Source: Halomonas smyrnensis AAD6 (GTDB taxonomy: Bacteria; Pseudomonadota; Gammaproteobacteria; Pseudomonadales; Halomonadaceae). Taken from it: a stretch of DNA of 64,000 nucleotides. Below the pieces are notes generated by a model. The model worked only from the letters and a program-made list of their open reading frames with translations. It was not told the DNA's origin and did no database searches. The stretch spans positions 1 to 64,000 of the forward strand of contig NZ_AJKS02000002.1 in NCBI RefSeq assembly GCF_000265245.1, given 5' to 3'. The translations under genes were made by a program, and so were the position numbers. Positions 40,449-48,971 of this stretch are shown here, piece after piece; the first letter of the stretch is position 1; the number at the start of each line of letters is the position of its first letter.

Positions 40449-40725
40449 GGCCGACGTCCCGACCGAGGCCGGCCTGCTCCGGGGAGACGCCGGCGCCGCT
40501 GCTGTCGGCGCCGCAGGTACGCCGCTCCAGATAGCCGACGCGCTCCTCGGCGGGCACGTTGTGCTCGGCTTCGAAGCGCATCACCGCCTCGAGGCACAGC
40601 TCGGTCTGCTCGGCCGTCAGGAAGCGGCCGTCCGGCCACTTGCGCAGGGCCACCGCCTGCTTGAGGCTCTCGTAGATGGCCGGCGTCATCTGCTGGATCA
40701 TGCGCTCGAAGGTCATATCGCTCAT
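40441..40725 (-). CDS. yeaC: YeaC family (DUF1315) protein
   Basis: 94 residues. MTFERMIQQMTPAIYESLKQAVALRKWPDG (two parts: MTFERMIQQMTPAIY, LKQAVALRKWPDG) and RFLTAEQTELCLEAVMRFE match the YeaC family of small proteins without known function. The stop overlaps the GTG of the DUF2797 gene, so the two are translationally linked. The C-terminal ~20 residues are not conserved. Confidence 0.85.
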   Translation of the reverse strand: MSDMTFERMIQQMTPAIYESLKQAVALRKWPDGRFLTAEQTELCLEAVMRFEAEHNVPAEERVGYLERRTCGADSSGAGVSPEQAGLGRDVGRD

Positions 40726-40792
40726 GGCGGAATCTCTCGGAAGAAACGGGTCGGACGAGACAGGTCATTCACTTGAGGCGTCTCTGAACTCG

Positions 40793-40913
40793 CAAAAGTC
40801 GGCGAGCGAAGGCTAGACAAAGCAAAAATCGGCGAAAGGCGGAGTTTACGCGCCGTAAATGAGCACTTTAAGCCGATTTTTAACGACGTATAGCCGAGCG
40901 CAGCCACTTTTCA
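40793..40913. repeat. Dispersed palindromic repeat, copy 2
   Basis: 121 bp matching 39494-39616 in the same orientation, with the same AAAAGTCGGCGAGCGAAGGC start and CACTTTTCA end. The last three bases supply the TGA stop of glpG on the minus strand, so the element defines the gene's end. Confidence 0.85.
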
Positions 40914-41774
40914 GCGCGACTTGGCGCGGCGGGAATGATACCAGCCCAATGCCAGCCCCACGACCAGCCCGCCCAGGTGCGCCTCGTTGGCCACGTTGCC
41001 GAAGCCGAACAGCTCGGCCACGTCGGTCATGGTGAAGACCATCCAGCCGAGCATGAACACGACCAGCATCTGGGGCACGAAGAAGCCGTCGCCCGGGCGC
41101 CGCCGCGACATCAGCCAGACGTAGCCGAGCAGCGCGAAGTCGACGCCCGACATGCCGCCGAACAACACCGTGCCGGTGGCGTACTGGGCCAGGTTGCCGC
41201 CGATGCCGGCGGCGAGCAGCAGCGTCAGCATGCGCCCGCGGCCGTGGAAGGCCTCGACCTGGCGGCCGAAATACCACAGCCACAGCATGTTGAAGACCAG
41301 ATGCATCCAACCGAAGTGCAGGAAGGCCGGCGACAGCAGCCGCCACACCTGGCCGGAGGCCAGCGTCTCGCCCAGCCCGCCGAAGACCAGCTGACCGCCC
41401 GACACTCCCACCGGAACGATGGTCAGGGCCGCGGTCACCAGATCACCCAGCACGCTCATCAGCGCGAACACCATCAGGCAAATCGCCATGGCGCCGGCGG
41501 TCACCGGCGCCTGGCGGAACGGGGCCAGCCAGCCCGGCAACCCGCCCCCGGCGCGGCGCATGCGGCGCGTCTTGCCGCCCTCGGGCATCAGCGGTTCACC
41601 GCGCTGCCAGCGCATCACCAGGCGCTGCATGGCATCACGCTGCTGGGGATCGACCAGCCACAGCACCTGGCCCTCTTCCTCGTCGGTGAAGAAGTGGCCG
41701 ATGCGTTCGGCCCACAGGGCCTTGCGCAGCTCGCGGGTGTCGGTGTCACGGGGCAGCAGCATCACCCGATACAT
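40911..41774 (-). CDS. glpG: Rhomboid intramembrane protease GlpG
   Basis: 287 residues. A soluble N-terminal domain (to about residue 85) precedes six membrane segments. The motifs are HFGWMHLVFNMLWLWYFG (near 153), the catalytic Ser in FGGMSGVDFALLGY (near 208) and the catalytic His in NEAHLGGLVVGLALG (near 265). It cleaves membrane proteins within the bilayer. The C-terminal stop lies inside a copy of the dispersed repeat, so the last residue or two may not be ancestral. Confidence 0.92.
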   Translation of the reverse strand: MYRVMLLPRDTDTRELRKALWAERIGHFFTDEEEGQVLWLVDPQQRDAMQRLVMRWQRGEPLMPEGGKTRRMRRAGGGLPGWLAPFRQAPVTAGAMAICLMVFALMSVLGDLVTAALTIVPVGVSGGQLVFGGLGETLASGQVWRLLSPAFLHFGWMHLVFNMLWLWYFGRQVEAFHGRGRMLTLLLAAGIGGNLAQYATGTVLFGGMSGVDFALLGYVWLMSRRRPGDGFFVPQMLVVFMLGWMVFTMTDVAELFGFGNVANEAHLGGLVVGLALGWYHSRRAKSR

Positions 41775-41825
41775 GGCATCTCCTCAGGGCGAATCAGGTG
41801 GGCGAACCGCGCCGGCCGGGCACAC

Positions 41826-41858
41826 AAAGAAAAAGTCCGGCGGAGGGGGCCGCCGGAC
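41826..41858 (-). terminator. Rho-independent terminator for the metallophosphatase transcript
   Basis: On the minus strand GTCCGGCGG and CCGCCGGAC (41858-41850, 41843-41835) form a nine-base stem, followed by TTTTTCTTTG. It lies about 95 bases after the metallophosphatase stop. Confidence 0.8.
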
Positions 41859-41951
41859 AAGAGCAAGGGATCGTTCAAGGGAACACTTACTCAGATGGCC
41901 CGACGGCCGACAAGTTCGCAACGTTGCTCGAGTTTTAGGTAACGTTTTGTA

Positions 41952-42953
41952 TCAGTCGAAATCGATTTCCCAGGGCTGCGGTCGGGCCTGCTCCTCCCGG
42001 GGCACGCGAATCCAGGCGAAACGGTCGGCATCGAGCCGCGCCTCGCCGCTCCAGCGATAGGCCACCAGGCGGCCGAACTTCACCGCGCTGTAGTCCAGGC
42101 AGGCGATGTTGGGCGCCGGCAGCGCCGGAATGCCCTCGCACCAGTAGTGGCCGATAAACAGCGGCGGCTCGTCGGGACCGTAGTGCGTCAGGCGCGCCGC
42201 CTCGGCCTCGCTCAGCGGGCGCAGCTCCAGGTCGCCCGGCAGGTTGTCGGGCTGAAACACCACGTCGCCCCAGGTGCGGGGCCGATGCGCCCAGAAATGG
42301 GCGCGGAAGCTGCGACGGGTGAAGCCGTCGCCGGACTGGATCTGCACACCCTCGGGCAGCGTGATGTGGCTGCCGCGGGTGAGGCGATCGAGGATCTCGA
42401 ACTCGCGGGTGCCGTGGCGCACGGCGGCGGTCAGGAAATCGAGGTCGATGCGGCCGTCCGGGCGCGAGGCGCGCAGCTCGTCGATCCGCGGCTGATCCCA
42501 GCAGGCGTGCACCACCCGCAGGCCGTCGAGTTCCAGGAACAGCGGAATGTCGAGGAACCAGGCCAGCGTCTCTTCCCACTCCTGGGGATGATCGCGGTAC
42601 TGCTCGAGGGTCTCGCGCACGATGCGGTTGTGGCGCGGGGTGTGCTCGCGCAGCCACTCGCGGCCGAGTGCGGCGGGGGCGCGATGATGGTAGGCCAGGG
42701 CGTTGATCTCGTGATTGCCCATCACGATCAGCGCCTCGCCTTCCTCCACCATGCGCCGGGCGATAGTCACGGCGAGGCGGATGCGCGGGCCGCGGTCGAT
42801 GAGGTCGCCGAGGAAGATCACCTTGCGCCGCGGATGGCGATAGACGCCGCCGCGCTGATGGTAACCGAGGCGTTCGAGCAGGGCCGCCAGCGTCGCGCCG
42901 CAGCCGTGCACGTCGCCGATCAGGTCGTAGCCTTCCAGGGGCGCTGTGCTCAC
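41952..42953 (-). CDS. Metallophosphoesterase (PrpE/ApaH-like)
   Basis: 333 residues. The dinuclear metallophosphatase motifs are all present: IGDVHGCGATL (near residue 12), FLGDLIDRGPRI (near 47), VMGNHEINALAYH (near 76) and late GHYWCEG. The first part resembles PrpE or ApaH, which hydrolyse dinucleoside polyphosphates; the substrate here is not proven. It starts one base after the nadK stop, so it is likely the second gene of a nadK operon. Confidence 0.85.
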   Translation of the reverse strand: MSTAPLEGYDLIGDVHGCGATLAALLERLGYHQRGGVYRHPRRKVIFLGDLIDRGPRIRLAVTIARRMVEEGEALIVMGNHEINALAYHHRAPAALGREWLREHTPRHNRIVRETLEQYRDHPQEWEETLAWFLDIPLFLELDGLRVVHACWDQPRIDELRASRPDGRIDLDFLTAAVRHGTREFEILDRLTRGSHITLPEGVQIQSGDGFTRRSFRAHFWAHRPRTWGDVVFQPDNLPGDLELRPLSEAEAARLTHYGPDEPPLFIGHYWCEGIPALPAPNIACLDYSAVKFGRLVAYRWSGEARLDADRFAWIRVPREEQARPQPWEIDFD

Positions 42954-42954
42954 C

Positions 42955-43866
42955 TCAGTCTCCCAGGCGGTTGCTCCAGCCCAGCTTGCTGCGCAGGACC
43001 TCGTAGAAATTGTGCCCCATCGGGTGAACGAGCTGCACGCGTTGTGGCTTGCGGCGGATCACCAGCACGTCGTCGGGCTTGGCCACGGCGCGGGTCTGGC
43101 CGTCGCAGCTGATGTGCGGGTAGGTCTGGTTGGTCTCGCCGATGTGGATGCGGATCTCGCTGGCCGCATCGACGGCGATCGGCCGGCTCGACAGCGTGTG
43201 CGGGAACATCGGCACCAGCGTCACGACCTCCAGCCGTGGATGCATGATCGGCCCGCCGCCTGACAGCGCATAGGCCGTGGAGCCGGTGGGCGTGGCGATG
43301 ATCAGGCCGTCGCTGCGCTGGCTGTGCACGAACTGGTCGTCGATGAACAGCTCGAACTCGATCATGCGCACCGCCTTGCCCGGGTGCAGCACCACCTCGT
43401 TCAGGGCGTCGCCGTCGCCGACCAGTGCGCCGTCGCGGTAGAGCTCGGCGTCGAGCAGGAAGCGCTCCTCGAGCTCGTACTGGCCGGCCAGCACCTCGCC
43501 GACGCGCTCCTCGAGCTCGTCGGGGGAGATATCGGTGAGAAAGCCCAGCCGGCCGCGGTTGACGCCCAGCACCAGGGTGCCGCTGTGGCACAGGGAGCGG
43601 GCGGCGCCGAGCAGGCTGCCGTCGCCGCCGACCACGATCACCAGATCGCACAGCTCGCCCAGGCGGCGGCGGCTGGCCTCGGGATGCCCATGGCCGAGCA
43701 GCACGGTGGCGGTGCGATCCTCGAGGATGACGTGATAGCCGGCGTCGTCGAGGAAGCGGCTCAGCCGCTTGAGGGTCTCGACCACCTTGGCGCTGCCCAG
43801 GCGGCCGATCAGGCCGATGTTCTTGAAAGCCTGCTTCTTGGAGGCCTGATGATTGGAGGCGTGCAT
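42955..43866 (-). CDS. nadK: NAD kinase
   Basis: 303 residues. The GGDGS motif is in VIVVGGDGSLLGAAR (near residue 75), then GVNRGRLGFLTDI, the NE/D motif DALNEVVLH, and ATPTGSTAYALSGGGPIMHP (NAD binding). It phosphorylates NAD to NADP. I take the ATG at 43866, with AAGGA seven bases upstream; starts at 43896 and 43923 are open but lack a site. Confidence 0.92.
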   Translation of the reverse strand: MHASNHQASKKQAFKNIGLIGRLGSAKVVETLKRLSRFLDDAGYHVILEDRTATVLLGHGHPEASRRRLGELCDLVIVVGGDGSLLGAARSLCHSGTLVLGVNRGRLGFLTDISPDELEERVGEVLAGQYELEERFLLDAELYRDGALVGDGDALNEVVLHPGKAVRMIEFELFIDDQFVHSQRSDGLIIATPTGSTAYALSGGGPIMHPRLEVVTLVPMFPHTLSSRPIAVDAASEIRIHIGETNQTYPHISCDGQTRAVAKPDDVLVIRRKPQRVQLVHPMGHNFYEVLRSKLGWSNRLGD

Positions 43867-43930
43867 GAGCGGGTCCTTCGCGTCGCGACGGCTCATTATG
43901 GCGACTGGCTGGCGGCCGGGCAAACCGCCG

Positions 43931-44800
43931 TCAGGCGCGGCGCGGGGCGTGACGGCGCTGCCACCACTCGTTGATCAGCAGCGAGGCCAGGATGATGGCC
44001 CCGCCCAGCGCCAGGCGCGGTAGATCGGCGTCGCGATTCCAGATCAGCAGGTTGACCAGCAGGCCCGCGGGCACCAGGGCGTTGTTCATGACCGCCAGCG
44101 CGCCGGCATCGACCCGGGTCGCGCCGATGTTCCACAGGAAGTAGCCCACGCCCGAGGCCACCAGCCCCAGCCACAGCAGCACGCCCCACTGCAGCGGCGT
44201 GGCGGGCAGCGCCGAGGCGTCGCCCCAGAGCAGGAAGGCCGGCAGCGCCACGCCCGCGGCGCCCAGGTAGAACCAGCCGAACACCGAGAGACGCGGCAGC
44301 TCGGCGGGCAGCCCGGCCGAGAGCCGGCGGTAGCCGACCTGACCCAGTGCGAAGCACAGGTTGGCGCCCTGGACCACCAGGAAGCCCGTCCAGTAGCCGC
44401 CGTCCAGGCCGCGATAGCGGATCACCGCCGCGCCCAGCACCGCCATCCCCGCCGTCAGCAGGTGAAACGGCGAGAAGCGCCGGAACATCAGGTCGTCGAG
44501 CACGGCGATGTACAGCGGCGTGAGCACCGTGAAGAGCAGCACCTCGGGCACCGAGAGCAGCAGGAAGGATTGATAGAAGAAGATGTACATCACGCCAAGC
44601 TGCACGGCGCCGAGCCCCATCAGGGCCAGCCGCTGGCGGCCGCGTAGCAGCCGCGGACGCAGCAGGGGCAGGAACAGCAGGGCCGCCAGCAGGATGCGGG
44701 TCATCACCGAGAAATAGCTGTCGACCTGGCCGGCCAGGTAGGCGCCGATCAGCGAAAACGATAACGCCCAGAGGACGGTGATGCCGACGAGATAGCCCAA
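43931..44800 (-). CDS. EamA/DMT family transporter
   Basis: 289 residues with ten predicted membrane segments in two EamA repeats. TRILLAALLFLPLLRPRLL and PLYIAVLDDLMFRRF are in the first half; GYFLWNIGATRVDAGALAVMNN is in the second. It belongs to the drug/metabolite transporter superfamily, near the carboxylate/amino acid/amine exporters. The start is a TTG at 44800 with GGAG seven bases upstream. The overlapping frame beginning ATG at 44813 is a shadow. Confidence 0.82.
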   Translation of the reverse strand: MGYLVGITVLWALSFSLIGAYLAGQVDSYFSVMTRILLAALLFLPLLRPRLLRGRQRLALMGLGAVQLGVMYIFFYQSFLLLSVPEVLLFTVLTPLYIAVLDDLMFRRFSPFHLLTAGMAVLGAAVIRYRGLDGGYWTGFLVVQGANLCFALGQVGYRRLSAGLPAELPRLSVFGWFYLGAAGVALPAFLLWGDASALPATPLQWGVLLWLGLVASGVGYFLWNIGATRVDAGALAVMNNALVPAGLLVNLLIWNRDADLPRLALGGAIILASLLINEWWQRRHAPRRA

Positions 44801-44867
44801 GGTTCCACTCCATTTGGAAAAGCGAGGCGCCGAGGATTATACCGGCGGCATCCGGCCTGCCAAGCGC

Positions 44868-45434
44868 TCAGCCGCGCGGCGCCTTCCGCAGGACATGCAG
44901 CGCATAGGCCGCGCCGGGCAGCCAGCCGAGCAGCGTCAGCCCCAGGGCGATCCACACGCGACGCGAGCCGCCGCCGGCCAGCCCCATCGCCAGCGGCGGC
45001 AGCAGCACCGCCAGCGCCACCAGGGCGGCGAAGGGCTCGGCGCGGCCGGCCGATGCTGACGGATGAGCCGACTCCGGCACCGGCGGCGTGGCCGGTTTCG
45101 CATCCGGCCGGGCGGGCTCGCGCGACGCCGCGGTCGGCGCCTCCGGGGTCCACTGGCCGACCTCGGCGGCCGTGGGCCGCGCGGGGCTCGGCTCATGGTC
45201 CAGGGCCTGACGGTGGGCCTCGTGGTCGATCTTCTGCTCCAGATCGTCGGCGCCGTCGGCGAGCTCGTCGTGATAGCGCTCCCAGTCCTCCCAGTCATGA
45301 GGTGTACCCGCCCGGGGACGATGATCCCCGGACTCCCGGGCACGCTCCCAGGCCTTCTCTTCCAGGGTATTGGGGCGTTCGCGGTCTCGCTCGCCGTCCA
45401 GCCCCTTGCGGGCCAGGTATTCACGGGCATCCAT
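44868..45434 (-). CDS. Charged protein with C-terminal Pmp3/YqaE-like membrane domain
   Basis: 188 residues. Residues 1-135 are strongly charged and Pro/Ala-rich (DAREYLARKGLDGERDRER at the start). Residues 137-186 form a two-helix hairpin, FAALVALAVLLPPLAMGL then VWIALGLTLLGWLPGAAYAL, matching the Pmp3/YqaE (UPF0057) pattern. Pmp3 proteins are normally about 50-60 residues and stress- or salt-related; here one is joined to a long hydrophilic extension. The ATG at 45434 has GGAGA six bases upstream. Confidence 0.72.
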   Translation of the reverse strand: MDAREYLARKGLDGERDRERPNTLEEKAWERARESGDHRPRAGTPHDWEDWERYHDELADGADDLEQKIDHEAHRQALDHEPSPARPTAAEVGQWTPEAPTAASREPARPDAKPATPPVPESAHPSASAGRAEPFAALVALAVLLPPLAMGLAGGGSRRVWIALGLTLLGWLPGAAYALHVLRKAPRG

Positions 45435-45685
45435 AGCGGCTCTCCATCGTTCGAAAGTGGCGGCATTGTGCCTCATTGGAGCGGCGTCTCCAGGACCGGG
45501 TTCCTGACGCAACACCAACCGTTGGTGGCTGCCGGCATGCAGCGCATCGGGAGTCGGCTATGATGAACGCGAGACACGCCACGGTCTCCGGCCGACCAGT
45601 GGGCGCAGCAGGCAGCAACGACACCGGACGTGCGCCCGGGCCGGGCCACCAGGCACGAGGTTCCACGAGGACGAGGAGAACCGCC

Positions 45686-46093
45686 ATGCCCAGCAAGGCT
45701 CCCACCATCGTACGCGAGATCATGTCGCGCGACTGCTATCGGGTCACCGGCAAGACGTCGGCCAGCACCCTGGCCCAGGGCCTGGCCCTGCACCGGCTGC
45801 CCGGTGCGCCGGTGGTCGACGAACGCGACCATCTGATCGGCTTCATCTCCGAACAGGACGTGCTCGGCAAGCTGCTGGAAAGCGCCTACCTCGATGACGA
45901 ACCGCCGCTGGTCAGCGAGCTGATGCGCAACGAGGTGCTCTCCGTGGCGCCGTCCAAGAGCATCACCGACCTGGCCCAGGAGATGCTGGGCGCCAAGCCC
46001 AAGATCTATCCGGTCACCGAGCAGGGGCGGCTCGTCGGCATCGTGACCCGGCGCGACGTGCTCAGCGCCATTCTGCGCATGCGCCACGCCTGA
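45686..46093 (+). CDS. CBS-pair protein
   Basis: 135 residues, two CBS domains and nothing else: MSRDCYRVTGKTSASTLAQG with GAPVVDERDHLIGFISEQDV, then LMRNEVLSVAPSKSITDLAQ with KIYPVTEQGRLVGIVTRRDV. Such proteins bind adenine nucleotides and act as energy sensors or regulatory subunits; the partner here is unknown. GAGGAG precedes the ATG, and a -10-like TATGAT lies near 45557. Confidence 0.85.
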   Translation: MPSKAPTIVREIMSRDCYRVTGKTSASTLAQGLALHRLPGAPVVDERDHLIGFISEQDVLGKLLESAYLDDEPPLVSELMRNEVLSVAPSKSITDLAQEMLGAKPKIYPVTEQGRLVGIVTRRDVLSAILRMRHA

Positions 46094-46116
46094 GCCACCG
46101 CTTCCGCCCGTTTCCC

Positions 46117-46143
46117 GACACCCGGCCCGCCTGGCCGGGTGTC
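46117..46143 (+). terminator. Hairpin after the CBS gene
   Basis: GACACCCGGCC (46117-46127) pairs perfectly with GGCCGGGTGTC (46133-46143) around a five-base loop, 23 bases after the stop. No T-tract follows, so it is a weak or Rho-assisted terminator. Confidence 0.5.
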
Positions 46144-46187
46144 GGCGTCTAGGGGGCACGAAGGCGCATGACGAAGACGGAGGTCAT

Positions 46188-46217
46188 AAAAAACCGCCTC
46201 ATCGAGGATGAGGCGGT
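46188..46217 (-). terminator. Intrinsic terminator facing the minus strand
   Basis: On the minus strand ACCGCCTCATC (46217-46207) pairs perfectly with GATGAGGCGGT (46203-46193) around a three-base loop, followed by six T. No annotated minus-strand gene lies upstream before the tRNA, so it may end a small RNA. The rest of 46094-46408 contains only the tRNA promoter. Confidence 0.6.
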
Positions 46218-46366
46218 GAAGGATCGAATCGCAAGCTAGATCAACAGTGCTAGCGACTGCCATCGCTACTGTCGTCTGCACCTGTTCTGACAGTGTTGGC
46301 AGGAAAAGTTCAGACGGCGACGAAAAAATTCCACGCTACCTATCCGGTGCCCGCTCACGACCGGGG

Positions 46367-46394
46367 TTGTCATCATTAAGCCATTGGCTATATT
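46367..46394 (+). promoter_or_regulatory. tRNA-Gly promoter
   Basis: TTGTCA (46367-46372) and TATATT (46389-46394) are 16 bases apart. The predicted start is about eight bases before the tRNA. Confidence 0.65.
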
Positions 46395-46408
46395 ATCGAA
46401 ATCGCCTC

Positions 46409-46482
46409 GCGGGTGTAGCTCAATGGTAGAGCAGAAGCTTCCCAAGCTTAAGACGAGGGTTCGATTCCCTTCACCCGCTCCA
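46409..46482 (+). tRNA. tRNA-Gly (anticodon CCC)
   Basis: 74 nt including an encoded CCA. GCGGGTG pairs with CACCCGC in the acceptor stem. The D-arm contains TAGCTCAATGGTAGAGC, the anticodon loop TTCCCAA carries CCC at 34-36, and the T-arm contains AGGGTTCGATTCCCT. The 3' end is the integration site of the adjacent island and is preserved intact. Confidence 0.95.
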
Positions 46483-46483
46483 T
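46462..46483 (+). repeat. attL (tRNA-Gly 3' end)
   Basis: CGATTCCCTTCACCCGCTCC followed by AT. It lies inside the intact tRNA gene and is identical to 54952-54973. Confidence 0.9.
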
Positions 46484-46629
46484 ATCTATCCTAACCTCCT
46501 GTTTTCAAAGAAAACTCCCACCTTTCATGGGGTTAGGTGCTACGGTAATGGCTACACAAGTGGCTACACCTCGTCCCCGCTCCACTGATACCCTCGCCCC
46601 ATCGAGCATCATGCGATTGGGGGATCATC

Positions 46630-46706
46630 ATGGCCAGGGGCAGACCTAACGACACCCGAAGCCTTCGCCAGCGTGGAAACGTCTGGTTCATCAACAAGCG
46701 CCTTGT
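46630..46706 (+). pseudogene. Integrase N-terminal remnant
   Basis: The ATG at 46630 opens MARGRPNDTRSLRQRGNVWF and INKRLV, resembling the N-terminus of a phage-type tyrosine recombinase. It is cut after about 25 codons by the left end of the IS3-family element. The sequence beyond the other IS end (from 49321) does not continue as a recognisable integrase, so the rest was lost. Confidence 0.55.
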
Positions 46707-47031
46707 TCTGGTCAAGTCAGAGCGGACACGTTTTCAAGCCGCAGTTGCCAGCTCAATCTCCCTCGGTGACTGGTAGCCGAGGGTCGAGTGGAGCCGGCAA
46801 CTGTTGTACTCCATCTCGATATATTCGACGACATCGCGCCGTGCTGCCTGGCGGGTCCCATATCGCTGGTTAGCCAGCCACTCGCTTTTCAGTGAACCGA
46901 AGAAGCGCTCCATCACGGCGTTGTCCCAGCAGTTTCCCTTGCGGCTCATTGATGCCTGGAACCCATGCCGATCCAACGTGGATCGGTAGTCATGCGACGC
47001 ATATTGGCTGCCGCGGACGCCCTTCTAAGTG

Positions 47032-48111
47032 TCAAGTAGCGATTTGCGTCTGATTGATCTCGCGGTAACGGTGGCGCAGCACGTAGTACAGCTCTCGGGC
47101 GATGTAGCGTTTCAGACAGCGAATAGCTTCCAGCTTGGAGTGCCCCTCCGTCACTCGCCGGGAGACATACGCCTGGGTTGTCGCATCCAGGCGCAGCCGC
47201 CCGATGGCGATGATATGCAGAGCACTATTGGCGGCTCTGTCGCCGCCCCGATTAAGGCGGTGGCGCTGTGTCTTGCCTGAAGAAGCGGGTATCGGGCTAA
47301 CACCACATAGCGCCGCAAAACTGGCTTCTGAACCAATACGATCCGGATTGTCGCCCGCCGTGATCAACAACTGTGCAGCTGATTCATAGCCTACCGCCGT
47401 TCGCGACACCAGCTCTGGTGCCAGCTCATCGACGATGGCCTTGATCATGACATTCAGATCGGCCACCTCGTCATGCAGCTCCAGGTAGCGCCGGGCAAGA
47501 GATTTCAAAGCGATGCGGTAGGCCATTGTGACGTCCCGATAGCCACTTAAGTCGGGGCGCCATGCGGCCAACGTCCGAATCAACTGCATCCGCGTCATAT
47601 TCCTCAACTGATCGCGCAGCTCCTCTGGCGCGGAGATCACCTGGGTCTGGATCATCTGAAGCGCCACACGGCGAGCTGCCACGGCGGTCTTCCGGCAGAC
47701 CTTCAGCACACGCAAGGCCTCGATCATGCCATCACGGGTCTTTGGGGTGACCGTACGAATGCCCGCGTAAGCCGCATGGGCGGCGTTCTCCGCATCGATG
47801 GTATCGTTTTTGCCCCGTTTGCGACGCACGGTCTTGTCGGGCGTGGTGACCTCCAGGGTAGCGATGCCGGTGCGCTGCAAGTAACGCAGCAGACCAGCCC
47901 CATAGGTCCCGGTGCACTCGATGCCTACTCGGCTCACTTCACCGAAGCCACGCATCCAGGCGAGCATGGCCTTGTAGCCATGCCGGGTGGTCGGAAAGCT
48001 GGCGGTACCAAGCACGCGATCGTGTTTATCCACGACAGCGGCCATATGCAGATCCTTGTGGGTGTCGACGCCACCGACAATGTCAGGGCGATCACGGTGA
48101 TGCTGAGTCAT
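47032..48111 (-). CDS. IS110-family DEDD transposase
   Basis: 359 residues. GVDTHKDLHMAAVVDKHDRV contains the first Asp, RVGIECTGTYGAGLLRYL the Glu, and KNDTIDAENAAHAAY the next Asp. The C-terminal transposase_20-type domain has AALCGVSPIPASSGKTQRH and NRGGDRAANSALHIIA with the conserved Ser. The frame is intact, so the element may be functional. Confidence 0.92.
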   Translation of the reverse strand: MTQHHRDRPDIVGGVDTHKDLHMAAVVDKHDRVLGTASFPTTRHGYKAMLAWMRGFGEVSRVGIECTGTYGAGLLRYLQRTGIATLEVTTPDKTVRRKRGKNDTIDAENAAHAAYAGIRTVTPKTRDGMIEALRVLKVCRKTAVAARRVALQMIQTQVISAPEELRDQLRNMTRMQLIRTLAAWRPDLSGYRDVTMAYRIALKSLARRYLELHDEVADLNVMIKAIVDELAPELVSRTAVGYESAAQLLITAGDNPDRIGSEASFAALCGVSPIPASSGKTQRHRLNRGGDRAANSALHIIAIGRLRLDATTQAYVSRRVTEGHSKLEAIRCLKRYIARELYYVLRHRYREINQTQIAT

Positions 48112-48406
48112 GACGTCTCTCCAGGCTATCAGGTCAAGGTGGCTTCACCGAGTGCGATAGCCTGGACACGACAGTAACGAGACAGGCGTCAGGCCCTTCT
48201 TGAGTCACATGCATCGACGAGGTGAGCCCTCGCCGTCAGGTATTCCCGGATCACCGACAGGTCCGTGGAAAGACACACTACCCGGGTCGATCAGAGTGGG
48301 AGTCAGGAGATCCGAGAACCCTTACGGCACCAGGTCTTTCAGCATAGGTCGATCGCTGTGTGAGTCAGGTCAACCCCGGAACACCTGGCATCTCCCAGTA
48401 TTACTG
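48112..48406 (-). ncRNA. Noncoding left end of IS110 element, candidate bridge RNA
   Basis: 295 bp between the element end and the transposase start, with no credible ORF. In the IS110 group, the region upstream of the transposase encodes a structured bridge RNA that pairs with target and donor DNA. An octamer TCGCTGTG at 48353-48360 is also found in the target right at the junction (48407-48414), as a target-guide segment would be. RNA status is inferred. Confidence 0.5.
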
Positions 48407-48971
48407 TCGCTGTGATGGATCAATCCGCTCTTGGGCTGCCGGCGACCTACGGCCATCTCCAGGGCGTCCAGAACCAACTGCGTGCGCATGTGGTCCGCCA
48501 TCGACCAGCCCACCAGTTTTCGGTCGTGGAGATCGAGCACCGCCGCCAGATAGAGCCAGCCCTCAAGCGTCCAGATTGCCGTGATATCGGCCACCCAGGC
48601 CCGGTTCGGCGCGGACACCATGAATTGGCGGTTTAGCAAGTTGGGTGCCACTGGCAGGGTGTGCTGGCTATCGGTCGTATGACGCCAGCGTCGCCGCTGC
48701 CGTGCCTCTATGCCGGCTTCCCGCATCAGTCTGCGGGCCTGGTAACGGCCGACCTCGTAGCCGCGGCGTCGCAGCTCTATGGCCATGCGGCGGCTGCCGT
48801 AGCTGCCGCGCTTTCGGCGATGGATCTCTCTGACCTCTCGAAGCAGGGCCCGTCGATGATCATCAGGGCCACGCCGTCGCCAAGCATAGAAACCGCTCCG
48901 GCTGACCCGCATGACGCGACACAACACGGCCACGGGATAGGTGGCCTTCTCCGACTCGATGAACTGGTATC

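Larger units (their letters stand above)
47017..48406 (-). mobile_element. IS110-family insertion sequence
   Basis: About 1390 bp, bounded by the exact interruption of the IS3 orfB motif: joining 47016 to 48407 restores HHSDRGSQY. There is no obvious target duplication or long inverted repeat, as expected of the family. A 295-bp noncoding end precedes the transposase gene and only 15 bp follow it. Confidence 0.85.

Noticed and set aside
46006-46281. Minus-strand ORF opposite the CBS gene end
   Set aside because: It overlaps the CBS gene and two hairpins and shows no protein features.
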